30,876 nucleotides of DNA from Parasitella parasitica (GCA_025201805.1 MU619242.1:408447-439322), one strand, 5' to 3'; positions 1-12,039 are shown, numbered from the stretch's first letter. Notes: a model not told the origin generated them from the sequence alone. Translations and numbers: made by a program.

Positions 1-41
1 TTCTTTCTTCTTCCTCGTCATCCTCTTTATCCAGCAGAAAC

Positions 42-1063
42 ATGACAGAATTAACAGATCAAGAAAAGACTGAACGTCGCAGACAAAAGCGCCAACAGCG
101 TATTTTGCAAGCAGGTGAAAGTCGTCTTGGTAAAATTACTGGAACTGCATTTCGTAAGCGATATTCTTCCTCGGTGATGGGCGTCAGTATTAACTTTATA
201 TCCTGTAAGCTAATCGTGCTTCTGTATCTCCCTCACCGTCGCCATCACCATCTACGTCATCTATCAGTAAATCAACAAGCACACCCGCTGCCAGTACATC
301 GCCTTCCTTTCGCACACAACGTAGAGATAGTGATGATCCCAGCGAAGAGCTAGGTGCTCCGCAACCTCTGAATGACATGAACAGTATAATGAATCAGCAA
401 TTTGCAAGTATGTTTGGTAATGTATCGGGCGTGCCAGGTAGCGAAGGTAAGGCGTTTAATTAGGCCGCTCAAACGAAAGCAGGAGCTAATCAAAGCACAC
501 AAGGCCAGAACATGGATCCATTTCAACAATTGTTTGCCAACGCAGCAGCAGCTGGTGGCAATGGCGAAAATGGCGGATTTAACCCTGCTGCTTTACTAGC
601 TACTATGGCTGGTGGAGCAGGCGCGGGTGCTCAGCCTATGACGGAGGAGCAGCAAAAGCTGGATCAATCGCAAAAGTATTGGAATTTGGTGCATTTTGTC
701 ATGATGGTTTTGCTGGGTTTTTATGCGGTGTATATCGAATGGACACGGGCTGGATCAGAGAGATTTGCCTCACTCTTATCAAGCAATGCAGGCGTAGCAG
801 GTTATCCTGCGATTCACGTACCATTGTTTTGGTACTTTGTCACAATCGAGTTAGGCCTGCAATCAGCCCGACTGTTTTATCAGCAAGGCACAATGCATTC
901 CACATCCACAATTGCATCACTGGCAACCCAATTACCTCATCCATTTGGTAACATTATCACTATCTTTTTACGTTATCGTTTGATATGGACATGTCTCTCG
1001 CAAGACATTTGTATACTAGTATTCATTATTGGCCTATCCCAAGTGATGTCCAATGTATTCTAA
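42..1063 (+). CDS. GET2: GET2/CAML-like GET complex subunit
   Basis: Membrane subunit of the ER receptor (with Get1) that accepts tail-anchored proteins from the Get3 ATPase. Exons 42-153, 210-446 and 483-1063 join in frame to 309 aa. Seen: a short acidic start followed by the basic patch RRRQKRQQR (about residues 12-20) and RLGKITGT, the Get3-docking signature of Get2 N-termini; then a Ser/Pro/Thr-rich linker, an Asn/Gln/Met-rich stretch and an Ala/Gly-rich region; then a C-terminal part with about three hydrophobic segments (starting near YWNLVHFVMMVLLGFYAVY). Intron 1 (56 nt) has a good donor GTAAGC and branch TTAAC. Intron 2 is unusually short: 36 nt with donor GTAAGG, or 45 nt if the GTAGCG donor at 438 is used; both keep the frame. 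Family assignment rests on the N-terminal motif plus topology. Convergent with the mitochondrial ribosomal protein gene, 120 bp away. Confidence 0.82.
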
Positions 1064-1183
1064 GGAATAAAACCAAAATTCATAGATTATTTTCAACATG
1101 TAAAAAAGGTTTATTAGGTTATTATACAGGGCACACACATATATGTGTCTTTTTTTGCTTTCCAGAGATACCCCCTCTATCTA

Positions 1184-1642
1184 CTAGGGTGTGGCAGCAA
1201 ACACTTGATCTACGATAACGTTAGAATGAACTCTAGGGATTTCAATGACTTTGGAGCTCCCGTTAGCTACAGACAATTGTTAGACAGAAAAAAGCGACAT
1301 GTACCACAAATGCACTTACAGAAATGAACAGCAATAGTGGGCTTGATTGAGACATCCAATGTCTTGTAAACCTCATATTCAATATGGGGATTGTTGTATC
1401 TGATACGAGGGAGGTTCTCTTGTAAAAAGTGTCTACGATTATATATACATATGTATATTTTTAGCTATCGACTGCGGATTCCACTGATACACAACATACC
1501 TGGCACCTGCACTTTCATTCTTTCCCTTTGATGCAAAAGTCAACGCAATCTTTGATACATTAGAGGGTAATCTAGCGGCACCAGGGCCAGAGGACAAGTG
1601 CTTTAGTATCTCTTTTGTGCTTTGTGCTGCTCTTAATGACAT
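1184..1642 (-). CDS. Mitochondrial ribosomal protein, L51/S25/CI-B8 domain (mL61/mS25-like)
   Basis: Small mitochondrial ribosomal protein with a thioredoxin-like L51/S25/CI-B8 fold. Exons on the minus strand are 1642-1500, 1432-1320 and 1266-1184, giving 112 aa. Introns of 67 and 53 nt have GTATGT and GTAAGT donors. Seen: ILKHLSSGPGAARLPSNV near the N-terminus, then IALTFASKG, then GARHFLQENLPRIRYNNP spanning the first splice junction, the central signature of this family, and a short beta-rich tail ending in FAATP. Length fits Mrp49/mL61 or mS25 (about 110-140 aa). I cannot decide between these two subunits from sequence alone. Reading straight through intron 1 gives a false 67-aa product that ends early. 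Confidence 0.8.
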
Positions 1643-2662
1643 GTTTGACGTGAGGTGTGGTAAAAAGAGGTTGGATGTTCGACCAGGGACTTTTAATTGA
1701 AAGGGTCAGAGCACTGTGCGGTCACACTGGGTCCACTACACAAGTAATTAGGATCAGAACTCGAACTACCTAATCAGATCCTTCAGTGAATTTGTACTGA
1801 TCAAAACTCTGTCTGCAACTACAATATTCTAATATTTTCTCATTTACAATGCGTCTATATGAACAAAGATTTCTTGATTATTTTTCATACATCTCATCTT
1901 ACCACACTGAAACGTCTACAAGACCTGCTGTGTTTTTCCTTTTAAAGCTTCTTGTGAAGGCTATACTATTGACTATATAGGACAAAACTTGTAGCAAACG
2001 CTTATACAGGCATTCTTATTCATAATCAGTTGTGCAGGAATAGACAGCTTGAAATATTATGAAGAGAACATATATGGGTGTATGTGTTTGTGTATACGCC
2101 TTTATGTAATCTAGTGTAAATATGTGTTTAAACTGAACATAGGTTTGTTGGCCTGATTAATAGGGCGTATCATTCTAACAGTCGATAGCCCTATAAAATG
2201 CACCTCTTTACAAAAAAATTACAACATACATACGAGTGCAATGGATGTTAGTTATAAGAGTAGACTAGCAGAGTTCCAAGGCGACATGCACACAAACACA
2301 GAAGCTAAAAATGCAGTAATAGGAATATCTTTACTCAAGTATAAACATATGAGTATGCGTAAACTTCTTTGTAAGATTAATACAGATTATAATAAGGACA
2401 TGGACAGAAAACATTACTGACGGCTCCTTTCTTTAGTAAACCAAAATGAACAAATACAAACAATTGTTGAGAAATACGATAAACGCAAATGTTAGTCTCC
2501 ACTGCATCATGACTCTATAATGTTGATGATACAGAGAGCGCTATCGGTACATTTATTTAATAGAATTACATTGAATTTATAACGGTTGATATCAGCTAGA
2601 ACAAAACTGGGTAATTAAAAAGTAACAGATCGTGGAATAAGAGAGACAGCGAGATATGTGGA
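1643..2662. other. Intergenic, about 1.0 kb, no gene seen
   Basis: Lies upstream of the mitochondrial ribosomal protein gene and downstream of the chitin deacetylase stop. AT-rich, with stops in all frames, no convincing open frame and no tRNA-like cloverleaf. Presumably promoter of the former and 3' flank of the latter. Confidence 0.6.
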
Positions 2663-3507
2663 TTAAGCTTTAGAACGATAAGCGCTACCCTTGGTTTTGC
2701 CGAGACATTCGGCAACAGAAACAAACTTGTAAGTCTTTTTGCCTTTGATGTAAGAGATAACCCAAGGAACCAACTTTTCAACAGTCTTTTGGTGGACATC
2801 GTGTTGGAGAGCAATATGACCATGAGGCTTGGTCTTGGAATCCTTCTCGATAACATCCTTAAAGTTCTTTTGCTCGTTAGAAAGGTCGGAGATGCCGCTG
2901 TATCTCCAATCATTGGAGTCGATATCCCAGAGGATGGCAGTGTAGCCAAGCTCGCCAAGAGTCTTGAGAGTAGCGGTATTATAAGAACCAAGAGGAGGGC
3001 GCATGTAAGTGGGGTTCTTGCCGATGACGGAACGAAAGATTGTCTCAAGCTTTTGCATTTCAGACTTGACTGTGGCAGCACTTTGACTAGCGAGGTCAAC
3101 ATGGTTATAGGTGTGGCTAGCAAGCTGATGGCCAGAATCGTAGACGTGCTTGATAACTTGCTTGTAGGTCTTGGTACCAGCAGAAGTCATTACGGACTGA
3201 GTGTTGACATCACTACATAAATACAGACGTTGAATACAGTAGACATTAATAGCCATTTACAGGGTACTTACACCCAATTTTTGCCATTCATAAAGAAGGT
3301 AGCAACAACACCCTCCTTTTTGAGGGTTTCGGCCAAAGCCCAAGTGTACTCGTAGGGCCCATCGTCAAAAGTCAGTGCGATAGTGCCAGGAACAGTACAA
3401 GTGGTGATAACCTTGGCGGCGGCGGTGGCCCTCTTTTCAAGAGGAGCAGGGGCGGCGGAAACGGCGGTGGCGACTGCAGCCAAGGCGACAAGGAATGAGG
3501 AACGCAT
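2663..3507 (-). CDS. Secreted chitin deacetylase (CE4 polysaccharide deacetylase)
   Basis: Metal-dependent deacetylase converting cell-wall chitin to chitosan, abundant in Mucoromycota walls. Exons 3507-3272 and 3212-2663 (intron 59 nt, donor GTAAGT) give 261 aa. Seen: signal peptide (MRSSFLVALAAVATAVSA, then a KR site at residues 25-26); the five NodB motifs in order: TFDDGP (46-51, catalytic-base and metal Asp), HTYNH (112-116, metal His pair), RPPLGSY (150-156), WDIDSNDW (174-181) and IALQHD (212-217, catalytic His216). A complete, apparently active catalytic domain with little else, shorter than many fungal CDAs and with no obvious GPI signal or chitin-binding module. Start chosen at the signal-peptide ATG; an in-frame upstream ATG at 3577-3579 would precede it by 24 residues and spoil the signal peptide. 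A TATA-like box lies about 85 bp upstream. Confidence 0.92.
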
Positions 3508-3587
3508 GTTTAAAGGAAATTTGATAAAGAAGAGAGTGTATTTCAGCAAGATGAAGATCAATGCACCAAGCTGCTGCATATCATCTC

Positions 3588-3595
3588 TTTTTATA
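3588..3595 (-). promoter_or_regulatory. TATA-like box of chitin deacetylase
   Basis: Minus-strand TATAAAAA about 80-90 bases before the ATG, in a T-rich (plus strand) stretch; typical position for a TATA element of a strongly or conditionally expressed secreted enzyme. Confidence 0.5.
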
Positions 3596-5605
3596 CCTTT
3601 TTTTCTCTTTTAGAAATCAACGGTTTCTCGTGAGATCCATAATTCTTGTACGCCATACGATTGACTGTTGTCTCGATTAGCAGAGATGCTCTCCCTATTT
3701 TCGCACCAAGTCCTCTCGCTTCGCTAACAGACACTGTATGCTACTCGGCGTAAGTGTCGGCCCAAGGCGACTGGCAATGATAGTGCAAGCATAGGCTATA
3801 CTTTCAGTCAGATATCCGTATGAACAGGGATCGCAAATAAGACTCTCATTTGTGAGTTCAGTCGATCAACTCTCCTTCTAAACGTAAGACTGCATGTTTG
3901 TACCATGTTTGTGTGCACAAATGCTTCAATTCCTTATTGGAAGCAATTTTTAGCTGTATCTAGATACTCCATCGAGACAACACACAAGCGACTCGTACCA
4001 CAAGACGGTTGATGCTTTTTTTAGATCTTGTTTTACCACGTTTTGATGTACCTTTTTACCTGGTATTTGTTGTCGTACTGCGTCCACCCTTTTTTTATTA
4101 TTATTTATTTTTTTGATAGACAGGCTGTGCGACCTTTAGCTGCGAACGAGTTTGCTTGCTGCATCATACATCCCTTCAATGCACGAAAGTCTCAGACGGC
4201 GGAAACGTTACAAGAAAGAGAGTGCAGATAGCGGTTCTCCCTTTTCTTTGCAACGCTTGCAACCATTGCTGCAAGCATCCGCGATGATTTCAACAGGTGC
4301 AGGGTACATCGAAACACATCGAAACATTTCAGTGTCCTTAATTTTTCTCGTGATAATGCAGCTACAAAGTCGGCGCATGTACAAAACGACTAATTAAGCA
4401 CAGTACGCGTGAAAAAGTACAGCTTGGGGGGGTAGATGTGGTCAAGTCTGGTTTTTGTAGCCACAGTTGCTTTATGATGCCCCATTGGACGAGGACTATT
4501 ATTGGCAGGATATGGATGAGATTACAATCACTGTCTTGTAGTCTCTGAATGATTTTTTTGACGGTCAAAATGGCAAAAATACCATGACATGTGCAGTCTT
4601 TTCTTGATCGAGTTTTCAATAGCATAATACAAGGACAAGACATATCCTTGGGTAAGCGACGCCGGCATCTCTCTAGTCGATGGCACCGAGAGCGTCGGCT
4701 CCATACCATACACTACTCACTGCCCTCTTCTGGCTCCAAAAGCTTCAAGCACACCACGTTTGGCGATTTCCTTTTGATCCTTCTTCCGCTGATTGTCTAT
4801 TTTTAAAACCACACAATTTCTCTATTTGATGCATAATTTGTGCTACTAAAAAAAACCAAAAAAAAACCAAAAAGAACGCTCCTTGCAATTGTATAGACAG
4901 AAACGTGTTTTTGACAGACTTGAAATCAGATACAGTCCACGGCGAAAACTATACGGACATTCCCAATAATGGCTTGTTCTAGCTAGATGACAAAAATAGC
5001 TCAAACAGCGATTACGATGGTATATTATATATACACAAGCATGATACAAGCAGCCAGCAAAGGCGTGCTCCCCATCTACCCAAATGCTATTTTTAAGCTA
5101 TTAAATTTTGAATTGGTGATGATCCAATATATTTACCAGGCACACAAAATGCAAATTGTTGCACCGACTATGGAGTAAAAGCTCTTGTCCGTAATTATTG
5201 GCATGACCTGAGCCGGGCACCTTTTTTTTTTTTTTTTTCATATGTTATCCAGCAGTAGCAGCCAGACCCAGTATTTAGTAAGACAGAGAGGAGAGAGGAG
5301 AGGGTAGGATAGGATGTATAGATATTTCAGTGAGGGCTACTGGTTGGAATTTTTTGACATGCAAGATTTATAATAAAAATAATCCGGGTAATAAAACACC
5401 TGTTAACAATGCAGCCAGTATTAATGGCATCAAATGGATCTTGACAAACACAAAAAAGACTTGCTCTTTGAGTTTGGCTGTAGATCTAGGTTTCAGTCAT
5501 TGACATATTATACTGATGCCGGTGGGGATATTTGGTGCCTTCTACTAAAGTCACATTCAAAACGCACTGAAAAATATTTTACCTTTTCAACTGCTTTTAG
5601 CATCA
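3596..5605. other. About 2 kb without a secure gene
   Basis: Between the chitin deacetylase promoter and exportin-4. Low-complexity tracts: A-rich 4850-4880, poly-T 5221-5239 and a purine-rich GA tract 5280-5306. On the minus strand about 4800-4718 there is a short stretch that reads like protein (DNQRKKDQKEIAKRG...) ending at a good GTGAGT donor, but I could not connect it to a start or a recognisable family. An open frame at 5434-5718 overlaps exon 1 of exportin-4 and looks spurious; 5400-5605 is probably exportin-4 promoter and 5' UTR. Confidence 0.45.
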
Positions 5606-8600
5606 ATGGAAAGAGCACAGGATCCAGAAAACGCTGCTATCCACAAACAATTCGAGGAGGCTTGCTCAGATTTCCAGGTAGAAAATACAAGCTATTAAAT
5701 AGTTGCAGCGAGTTCTAATAACAGCAAAGATTCCTGCAACCAGAGCTGCTGCCGAACAAGTCTTGACACAGTTTCGCCAAGTGCCAAAAGCACTCCCAGC
5801 ATGTCAGTACATCCTAGGTAAACATATTTTGGACAAGGAATGACAGTATTTTGACCAGCACGCCACAGAACATGCCTCCAACTCTATGGTGCAGTTCCAG
5901 GTCTGCTTAGCAATTAGTGATCTTGCTGTGAGGGACTTTACACTCTACGAAAAGGCTGATCTTTTGCGCCTCAAGAATTTCGTGATAGAGTTCTGCTTGC
6001 AAAGAGAAAGGTAAGCGGCTTTTCGTCTCGACAAAAGCGCACAGACTAACACGGAGCAGCATGGCGAAATACGTCCGCGATCAGTTGGTCTTGGCCGCTG
6101 CGTTGATCACAAAACGCAGCTTGTTTGACGTCGGGGACGGGGAGCGAGAAGCCATTCTTCTCGGGATCAAGCAGCTTTTAGCTATGGACACCGATAATGC
6201 GGTAAGTGCATCCCAACCAACGCAAAGCCAGGTCTGACTGTGTTAGCAGCAAGTGCTTGGTTTAGCGCTAGCCAACGCCCTCGTCGACCAGTTTTCCAAC
6301 TCCAAATCAACCACCATTGGATTGACATGGGAGCATCATCACAACTGCAAAGTCTTTTTTGAAGACAACATCTTGCTGCCTCTGTTTGAGCAGGTCGTCA
6401 CCAAGCTGCATGGGTTTGTGTCGCATGTGCAGCAGCTGCCCGACAATGTGCCTGCAGTCCTGGTAGAGATGTTGGTTTTGCTGGAAAAGATGCTCCAGTG
6501 GGAGTTTGAGTCGACGAATGCAACACCCTTACTGCCCGGCTCATTTGCCAAGGAGTCTGATTTGGACGAGTTTGACAGGGAAGATGGGCCATCTGCAGTC
6601 AAAAAGACCTACGTTGTCTTTCCCAAACAGTGGCAGCCAGTCATCGGCAGCAGCCAAGTGCTGTGGGTGTTTTTCATGGCGTACAGCCTTGTTCAGGACG
6701 ACGACGCATTGGGACATCGCTGCAGACAGTGTTTGATTCAGCTTGCTGGGTTCCAGCAAGATTTCTTTGGCGATAATGCAGAGACGATCCAATCTTATGC
6801 CTCAACCATGATCCACGGTATTCGCAAGATGATGGCAGATGTCACTGCTTTTGGCACAAGTCCAGATGCTCTGAGCGAACAGGGTCCTCAAATGCTGGGC
6901 ACCATTCAAATGATTCACCGTTTGCTGGAGAATGTGTCCCTAGTCATTCTGTGCGGCATTCCTGATTTCTTTGCCTTTCTGAACGAGGTTGGTCTGATTA
7001 CCATCAGTTGCTTGCACGGCACTGTTGCCGACGTGGACGAAGGGTGGATCAGCGAAGCATGTGATGAATGCTTGCAAACATGGGTCAAGCTGGGTAACGT
7101 GGAACATAAGGCTTGTCGAGTTGTAATGCCATCGCTAACGACTCTTTCCAACAGCCGATATTGTTCAGCCTAGAGATCCTCGTGGAGCAGACCCTAAGGC
7201 AGGGTTGACGCCTGACCAGACACAGCACTTGATGCAATACGTGACAGCAGTAGCGTACCAGATTGTTGAAACCTATGTCAATACTCGTTTAGAACGTGCA
7301 AAATCAGTCTTGGAGTACGAGGAGGAAGAAGACGAGATTGACGCAGGCTTCAAAGATTGGGACACGTTTGCAGATCAACTCACTTGCATCGGCACTCTAG
7401 GCAGACACAACCCTCAGCCAACCTTACAGCACCTCTCTCACCTGCTCGCCGAGCGATTCAAGACTTTCAAGAGCTTCTTTGACGCACCTAGCAACGACAA
7501 TGAGCAGGAACTTGTCTTTTTGCATGAACAGCTTCATTGGATCATCTTGATTGCTGGACATGTTTTAGCCGATGCTGGCAAGGGAGAACAGCCCATGATC
7601 CCTGACGCCTTGATGCACCTGAGCGGGACGCAATCTTGTGAGCACGACCAAGTAGTGAACCTATCGCAGCTGTTTCTCGAGTTATTCAGATTTAGCTCTG
7701 GGTTCAGCGCTTCGTCTGTGGAGGCGTCGAATTGCAGCCCTCGCGTAGCAGAAACGCTGGTTTGGTACATGGACAGATGGAGCAAATCGTATCTGCTGGT
7801 GGACGAGAACGAATACGGCTTTATGAGCCCCAATATTGCAAAGGCATTTGGCAGACCTGGCCCTTCCGACGGCCAAGGCTTGAAAATCGTCGATTTCTTT
7901 ATCCAGCAGCTCAAGGCCAACTTTATCCTCTGGAACGCTGATCCCGATGTGCTTGCGCAGCTTGTTAAATGGCTGTATACATGCGGTACATCCACCAACC
8001 TAAAGACAGGATTATTGCAGTCTGGTATGTTGTTCTCGTCGTAATTTCTTGCTTTGACGGATGCTAACAGCGTGTGATGCGCAGCACAATTCCCAGAGCT
8101 GGTTCAGTTTGTCACCCAAAATTTAGAGCAGCTACCAGAAGCTATCCACAATTCACTGATCCAGACCATCACCTCCATCTCAAGCTTTGCGCCTGATGAG
8201 GCTACTCGAAACAACTACTTTGCACTGCTGTTTGGAATGATCGAGGACAAGTTCGGATCGGTGCTGCAGCGACCTGATTTCCAGCAACTGCATCAGCATA
8301 TCGAAATCATGAACAATGTGATTGGAGCGCTAGAGATGTTTGACGGTCTTGCACTTGCTTGCCAATACAGCAACACACAAACGATCTTTCAGTTCTGCGC
8401 TAGGTTCTTTGAGAGTATCATTCAGTTGATGACGCTCTACAAAACTGTGCCTGAAGTACAACTCGCCATTTTGCAGCTGTTTGCTGATCTCTGCAAGCGC
8501 ATTGATTTTGGATTACTGAGCGACGGCGACAGGCAGATACTCTTTCACACAATAATCCAAGTTGTCAAGGCGTTCGGTGTCTCCAACCAGAACAGAAAGA

Positions 8601-9388
8601 GGATGCACTCTCAGGAGGAGGAGCAGGACAAGCCCTACGCTGACATTTCCACTGTGCTGGTCATGCTGTCCAACATCATGTCCTCGGGCATCGAGGATTT
8701 CAGCAGAAAAGACGCCGCAGACAACTCGGAGGTTGCCAATGTCGTCCTGTTTGGCGCCAACATTGTTATCCCGATGATTGATATGGAAATGCTAAAGGTA
8801 ATTCCGAAGCTGTATGCTGTCTGTCATGTGACAATTTTCCTCCTAACGCACATGACGTTTTAGATCCCTAGTCTCTGCCAACAGTACATCCGACTGATAT
8901 CCCACCTGATCGAAGTGTTCCCTGACAAATTATCCGGGCTACCGACACCTCTGTTCCTTAACCTTATGGCAAGTTTGGAATACGGCATCCGACATGACAT
9001 TTCAGATGTCAATATACTCACATTACATGCCATCACTCCGCTGACACTGTGGTCATTCCAACATAGCGCTGATTTCTTGAAGGAGCCGTTGCAAAAGTTC
9101 CTGCAAGAGCTGCTGAACTGCCTCCTGTTCCAGCACTTGGATTCCAACATTGTTGACGCTGCAGCGGACGCTCTTTTGGCCTTGATCTGCGTACAACGCA
9201 ATGTGTACATGCTGCTGGCAAACCAAATCATTTCACAGCAGCCCAAAGATATCCAGCCCAGGCTCACGCACGCTTTCCAAAAGCTAGACCAGGCAACTCC
9301 CCAGCAACCCCATAGAAACGTGCCTGAATTCAAAGATGCACTGTTGGCCTTTTTGATGAATGTGCGTGCCATTTTGCGAGTGAAATAA
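5606..9388 (+). CDS. XPO4: Exportin-4 (karyopherin beta, eIF5A/Smad3-type exporter)
   Basis: RanGTP-dependent nuclear export receptor; in animals it exports hypusinated eIF5A and Smad3. Eight exons: 5606-5677, 5730-5817, 5869-6010, 6060-6201, 6250-7093, 7155-8024, 8085-8797, 8864-9388, giving exactly 1131 aa (human about 1150). Introns are 41-66 nt class with GT-AG ends. Colinear similarity to animal exportin-4 runs over the whole length: YILEHASNSMVQFQ near residue 50; LQRESMAKYVRDQ; QLHWIILIAGHVLADAGKGE followed by PMIP in the middle; WSKSYLLVDENEYG; IPSLCQQYIRLISHLIEVFPDKL near the C-terminus; and the terminal FLMNVRAILRVK. All-helical HEAT-repeat protein. The acceptor at 6250 could be 6247, adding one Gln. 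Exportin-4 is absent from budding yeast but present in several early-diverging fungi. Downstream transporter gene starts 131 bp after the stop. Confidence 0.95.
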
Positions 9389-9440
9389 ATATTTTTTGAT
9401 TTGTCATTTGATCTGTTAATCGGAAGACTGTCTTTGGCTC

Positions 9441-9447
9441 TATAAAA
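9441..9447 (+). promoter_or_regulatory. TATA box of amino acid transporter gene
   Basis: TATAAAA 73 bases before the transporter ATG, inside the 131-bp space after the exportin-4 stop, so the transporter has its own promoter very close to the exportin-4 3' end. Confidence 0.5.
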
Positions 9448-9467
9448 ATGCACCTTTTTTTTTCCCC

Positions 9468-9468
<1 letters not shown>

Positions 9469-9498
<30 letters not shown>
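9469..9498 (+). repeat. CTTT tetranucleotide microsatellite in 5' UTR
   Basis: About seven CTTT units between the TATA box and the transporter ATG; a pyrimidine-rich leader likely to vary in length between strains. Confidence 0.85.
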
Positions 9499-9519
9499 CT
9501 CCTACATTATAATTCGCAA

Positions 9520-11198
9520 ATGACCAAGAATTACTCCTCAATCGTGGACAACGACACATCGGCCTCGTCCATTTCCTCTATTCCAGCATTGTCTGTCTTT
9601 TCAGAAATCGGAGCTGCCCTGGACGAGCAAAGGCCGCTGCTCACAAACTCGACGGTGGATTCGTCCGTCTGCTCAACTATCGATTCGGTCTACTTTGAAG
9701 AGCCCAGTGCTACTGTAGCAAGTGCTGCCATCAATTTGTCAAACACAATCCTTGGAACAGGCATGCTGGCCATGGTAATATCTCCCTCTGATTGCTGTAT
9801 ATATGTATACTCATTTTTTCTTTTTTATCTTACCGCAAGAGTAGCCTGCTGCTCTGGCTTGTGTTGGCCTCATTCCTGGCATGATCCTCATCCTGTATGC
9901 TGGAGTAACGTCAGGGCTCGGTCTATATTTTCTAGCAATGTGTGCAGGAAAAGTAGGGGGCAGAAATGCGTCATTTTCTTCCCTATCGAAATTAACTTGG
10001 CCTAAATTAGGGATATTCTTTGATATCGCCATCGCAATTAAATGCTTTGGGGTGGCCATTAGTTACCTGATTATTTTAGGCGATTTAATGCCTCAGGTAA
10101 AAAGGGAGAAAAAGCGGGTGTATATGAGAGGGATAGCTAGACTAAATAGCAAATACAGGTGATTTCATCGTTTTTTCATCATGCAGAGGAGGTTGAATTA
10201 CTGATGGATAGGAGGTTTTGGATTACATTATCTATCATTACAGCCGTGGGGCCTCTCAGCTATCTTCGGAAGCTGGACTCGCTCAAATACACCAGTCTGG
10301 TCGCTCTATTTGCCGTCGCCTACCTGGTCGCCATCGTCCTGTACCACTACATTTCTCCCAACTTTCCGCCTCCACCTCCCGAATCAATCGAGTATTTCCA
10401 CTTTTCCACAAAGATATTCAGCCAGCTGCCTGTGTTTATATTTGCATTTACATGTCATCAGAATGTAAGACGTTGTGCGTATGCATTATGCATATAAACA
10501 TTTGCTCATTCTATTATTAGATCTTTTCTGTACACAACGAGCTGCAAGATAACAGTGTAAAGTCCATAGTCAAAGTCATCTTTTCTTCTATTGGCTCGGC
10601 TGCCTTTATTTATGAAGTAGTCGCTGTCCTCGGCTATCTCAGCTTTGGTAAAGATGTGTTGGGGAACATCATCCTGATGTGTAAGTGAATCCATGTGTGC
10701 TCCCCTCCCTCCTCCTTGAACGAATAAAGATTCACTAACGTGCATGTACATCATACAGATCCCCAGTCTCATTTTGTCGCGTATGGCAGACTGGCAATTG
10801 TAGTCCTTGTGATTTTCAGCTACCCACTGCAAGCTCATCCCTGCAGAGCTTCAATCGATAAAGTTATAGACAATTTCCACCACAAACGACGACACCAGCA
10901 GCAACTCCAAGATGTGCTTGTTGTCACCAACACCAAAAGGCACATCATAGTAACCACATGTATCATTCTGACCAGCTATGTGGTCGCCATCACAATCTCC
11001 CAACTAGATCTCGTGCTGTCGTTTGTCGGATCCACCGGGTCCACCACGATTTCGTTCATCCTTCCTGGCTTGTTTTACACCAAATTGTACAGCCAAGAAA
11101 AATGGAACTGGAGACGATGCGTTGCCTTATTTTTAGTTGTTTATGGATTTATGGTCATGTCCGTTTGTTTGACTTTTAACATTAAGAGATTGCTTTAA
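9520..11198 (+). CDS. AAAP-family amino acid transporter (vacuolar AVT5/6/7-like)
   Basis: Proton-coupled amino acid transporter of the AAAP (Aa_trans) family, probably exporting amino acids from the vacuole. Exons 9520-9774, 9845-10096, 10159-10464, 10521-10680, 10759-11198 join to 470 aa. Seen: a Ser-rich soluble N-terminus of about 65 residues; NLSNTILGTGMLAMP at the first membrane helix, a hallmark of the family; about ten to eleven hydrophobic helices; FIFAFTCHQN and the segment VIFSYPLQAHPCRASI, which matches the conserved YPLQ-HP-R motif of the Avt6/SLC38 branch; a final LPGLFYTKL helix. A hydrophilic loop (about DKVIDNFHHKRRHQQQ) separates late helices. Subcellular site and substrate are inferred from family. 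Confidence 0.9.
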
Positions 11199-11582
11199 AA
11201 TTAATAATAATAAACATATTTATTTTGCTGCTGCCACAATATAATAAAATTGCATACATTAAGGCTTTGTTTTGTAATTAAGAAGAGGACAATTATGTAT
11301 TTCAAGAGGAACATGAGAGTATAATCCGAATATTTTAATTTTTTTTTTTTTTTTTTTNNNNNNNNNNNNNNNNNNNNNNNNNNNNNNNNNNNNNNNNNNN
11401 NNNNNNNNNNNNNNNNNNNNNNNNNNNNNNNNNNNNNNNNNNNNNNNNNNNNNNNNNNNNNNNNNNNNNNNNNNNNNNNNNNNNNNNNNNNNNNNNNNNN
11501 NNNNNNNNNNNNNNNNNNNNNNTTTTTTTTTTTTGTTTCTAGTCGATTGGAATCATCACTTTTCTGCATTTTTATTTACATC
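11199..11582. other. Intergenic region containing assembly gap
   Basis: Bases 11358-11522 are N (165 positions), flanked by 17-19 T on the left and 12 T on the right. The gap sits inside a long T homopolymer, so the N length is probably an estimate. The Myb-like gene promoter lies partly in the gap and cannot be described. Confidence 0.98.
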
Positions 11583-12002
11583 ATGAACACCCAGGAATTG
11601 AACGCCATTGAAGGGCTTCTCGGCCTTTGCTCTTACTATCCTTACCAGCAAAACTCATCCCAAGCCTCTCTCCATAGCAAGGCATCTGATCAGTCTCTTG
11701 TTTGCTTGAATCCCATCAGTCCAAATGACACTGGGGTTAGATTGCCCTCCATAGCTCAAGTTTTATCGTCACCCAACACTGCCTACGCATCATCCGCATC
11801 GTCAATATCATCATCAGCACCGTCCACATGTTCCTTGAATTTCATCCTGTCTACTCCAATGTGCCCATCCATGAGCTCTTGCTCCTCTTCTGCGTCTTCT
11901 ATTGCATCCAGCTTTTCTGATCAGGGCCCTCAACTAGCGACAAAACGCACTTTGCGTAGAACAACAGCCTGTATTTTGAACCGACGTGGAAGGCCCAAGA
12001 AG

Positions 12003-12039
<37 letters not shown>

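Noticed and set aside
2596-3123. 175-codon minus-strand open frame overlapping the chitin deacetylase
   Set aside because: Different frame of the same strand; the deacetylase frame carries all five NodB motifs.
5434-5718. 94-codon open frame ahead of exportin-4
   Set aside because: Overlaps exportin-4 exon 1 out of frame and has no family features; more likely 5' UTR.
11201-11569. Open frame across the N run
   Set aside because: Created by translating N and poly-T; no real coding evidence.
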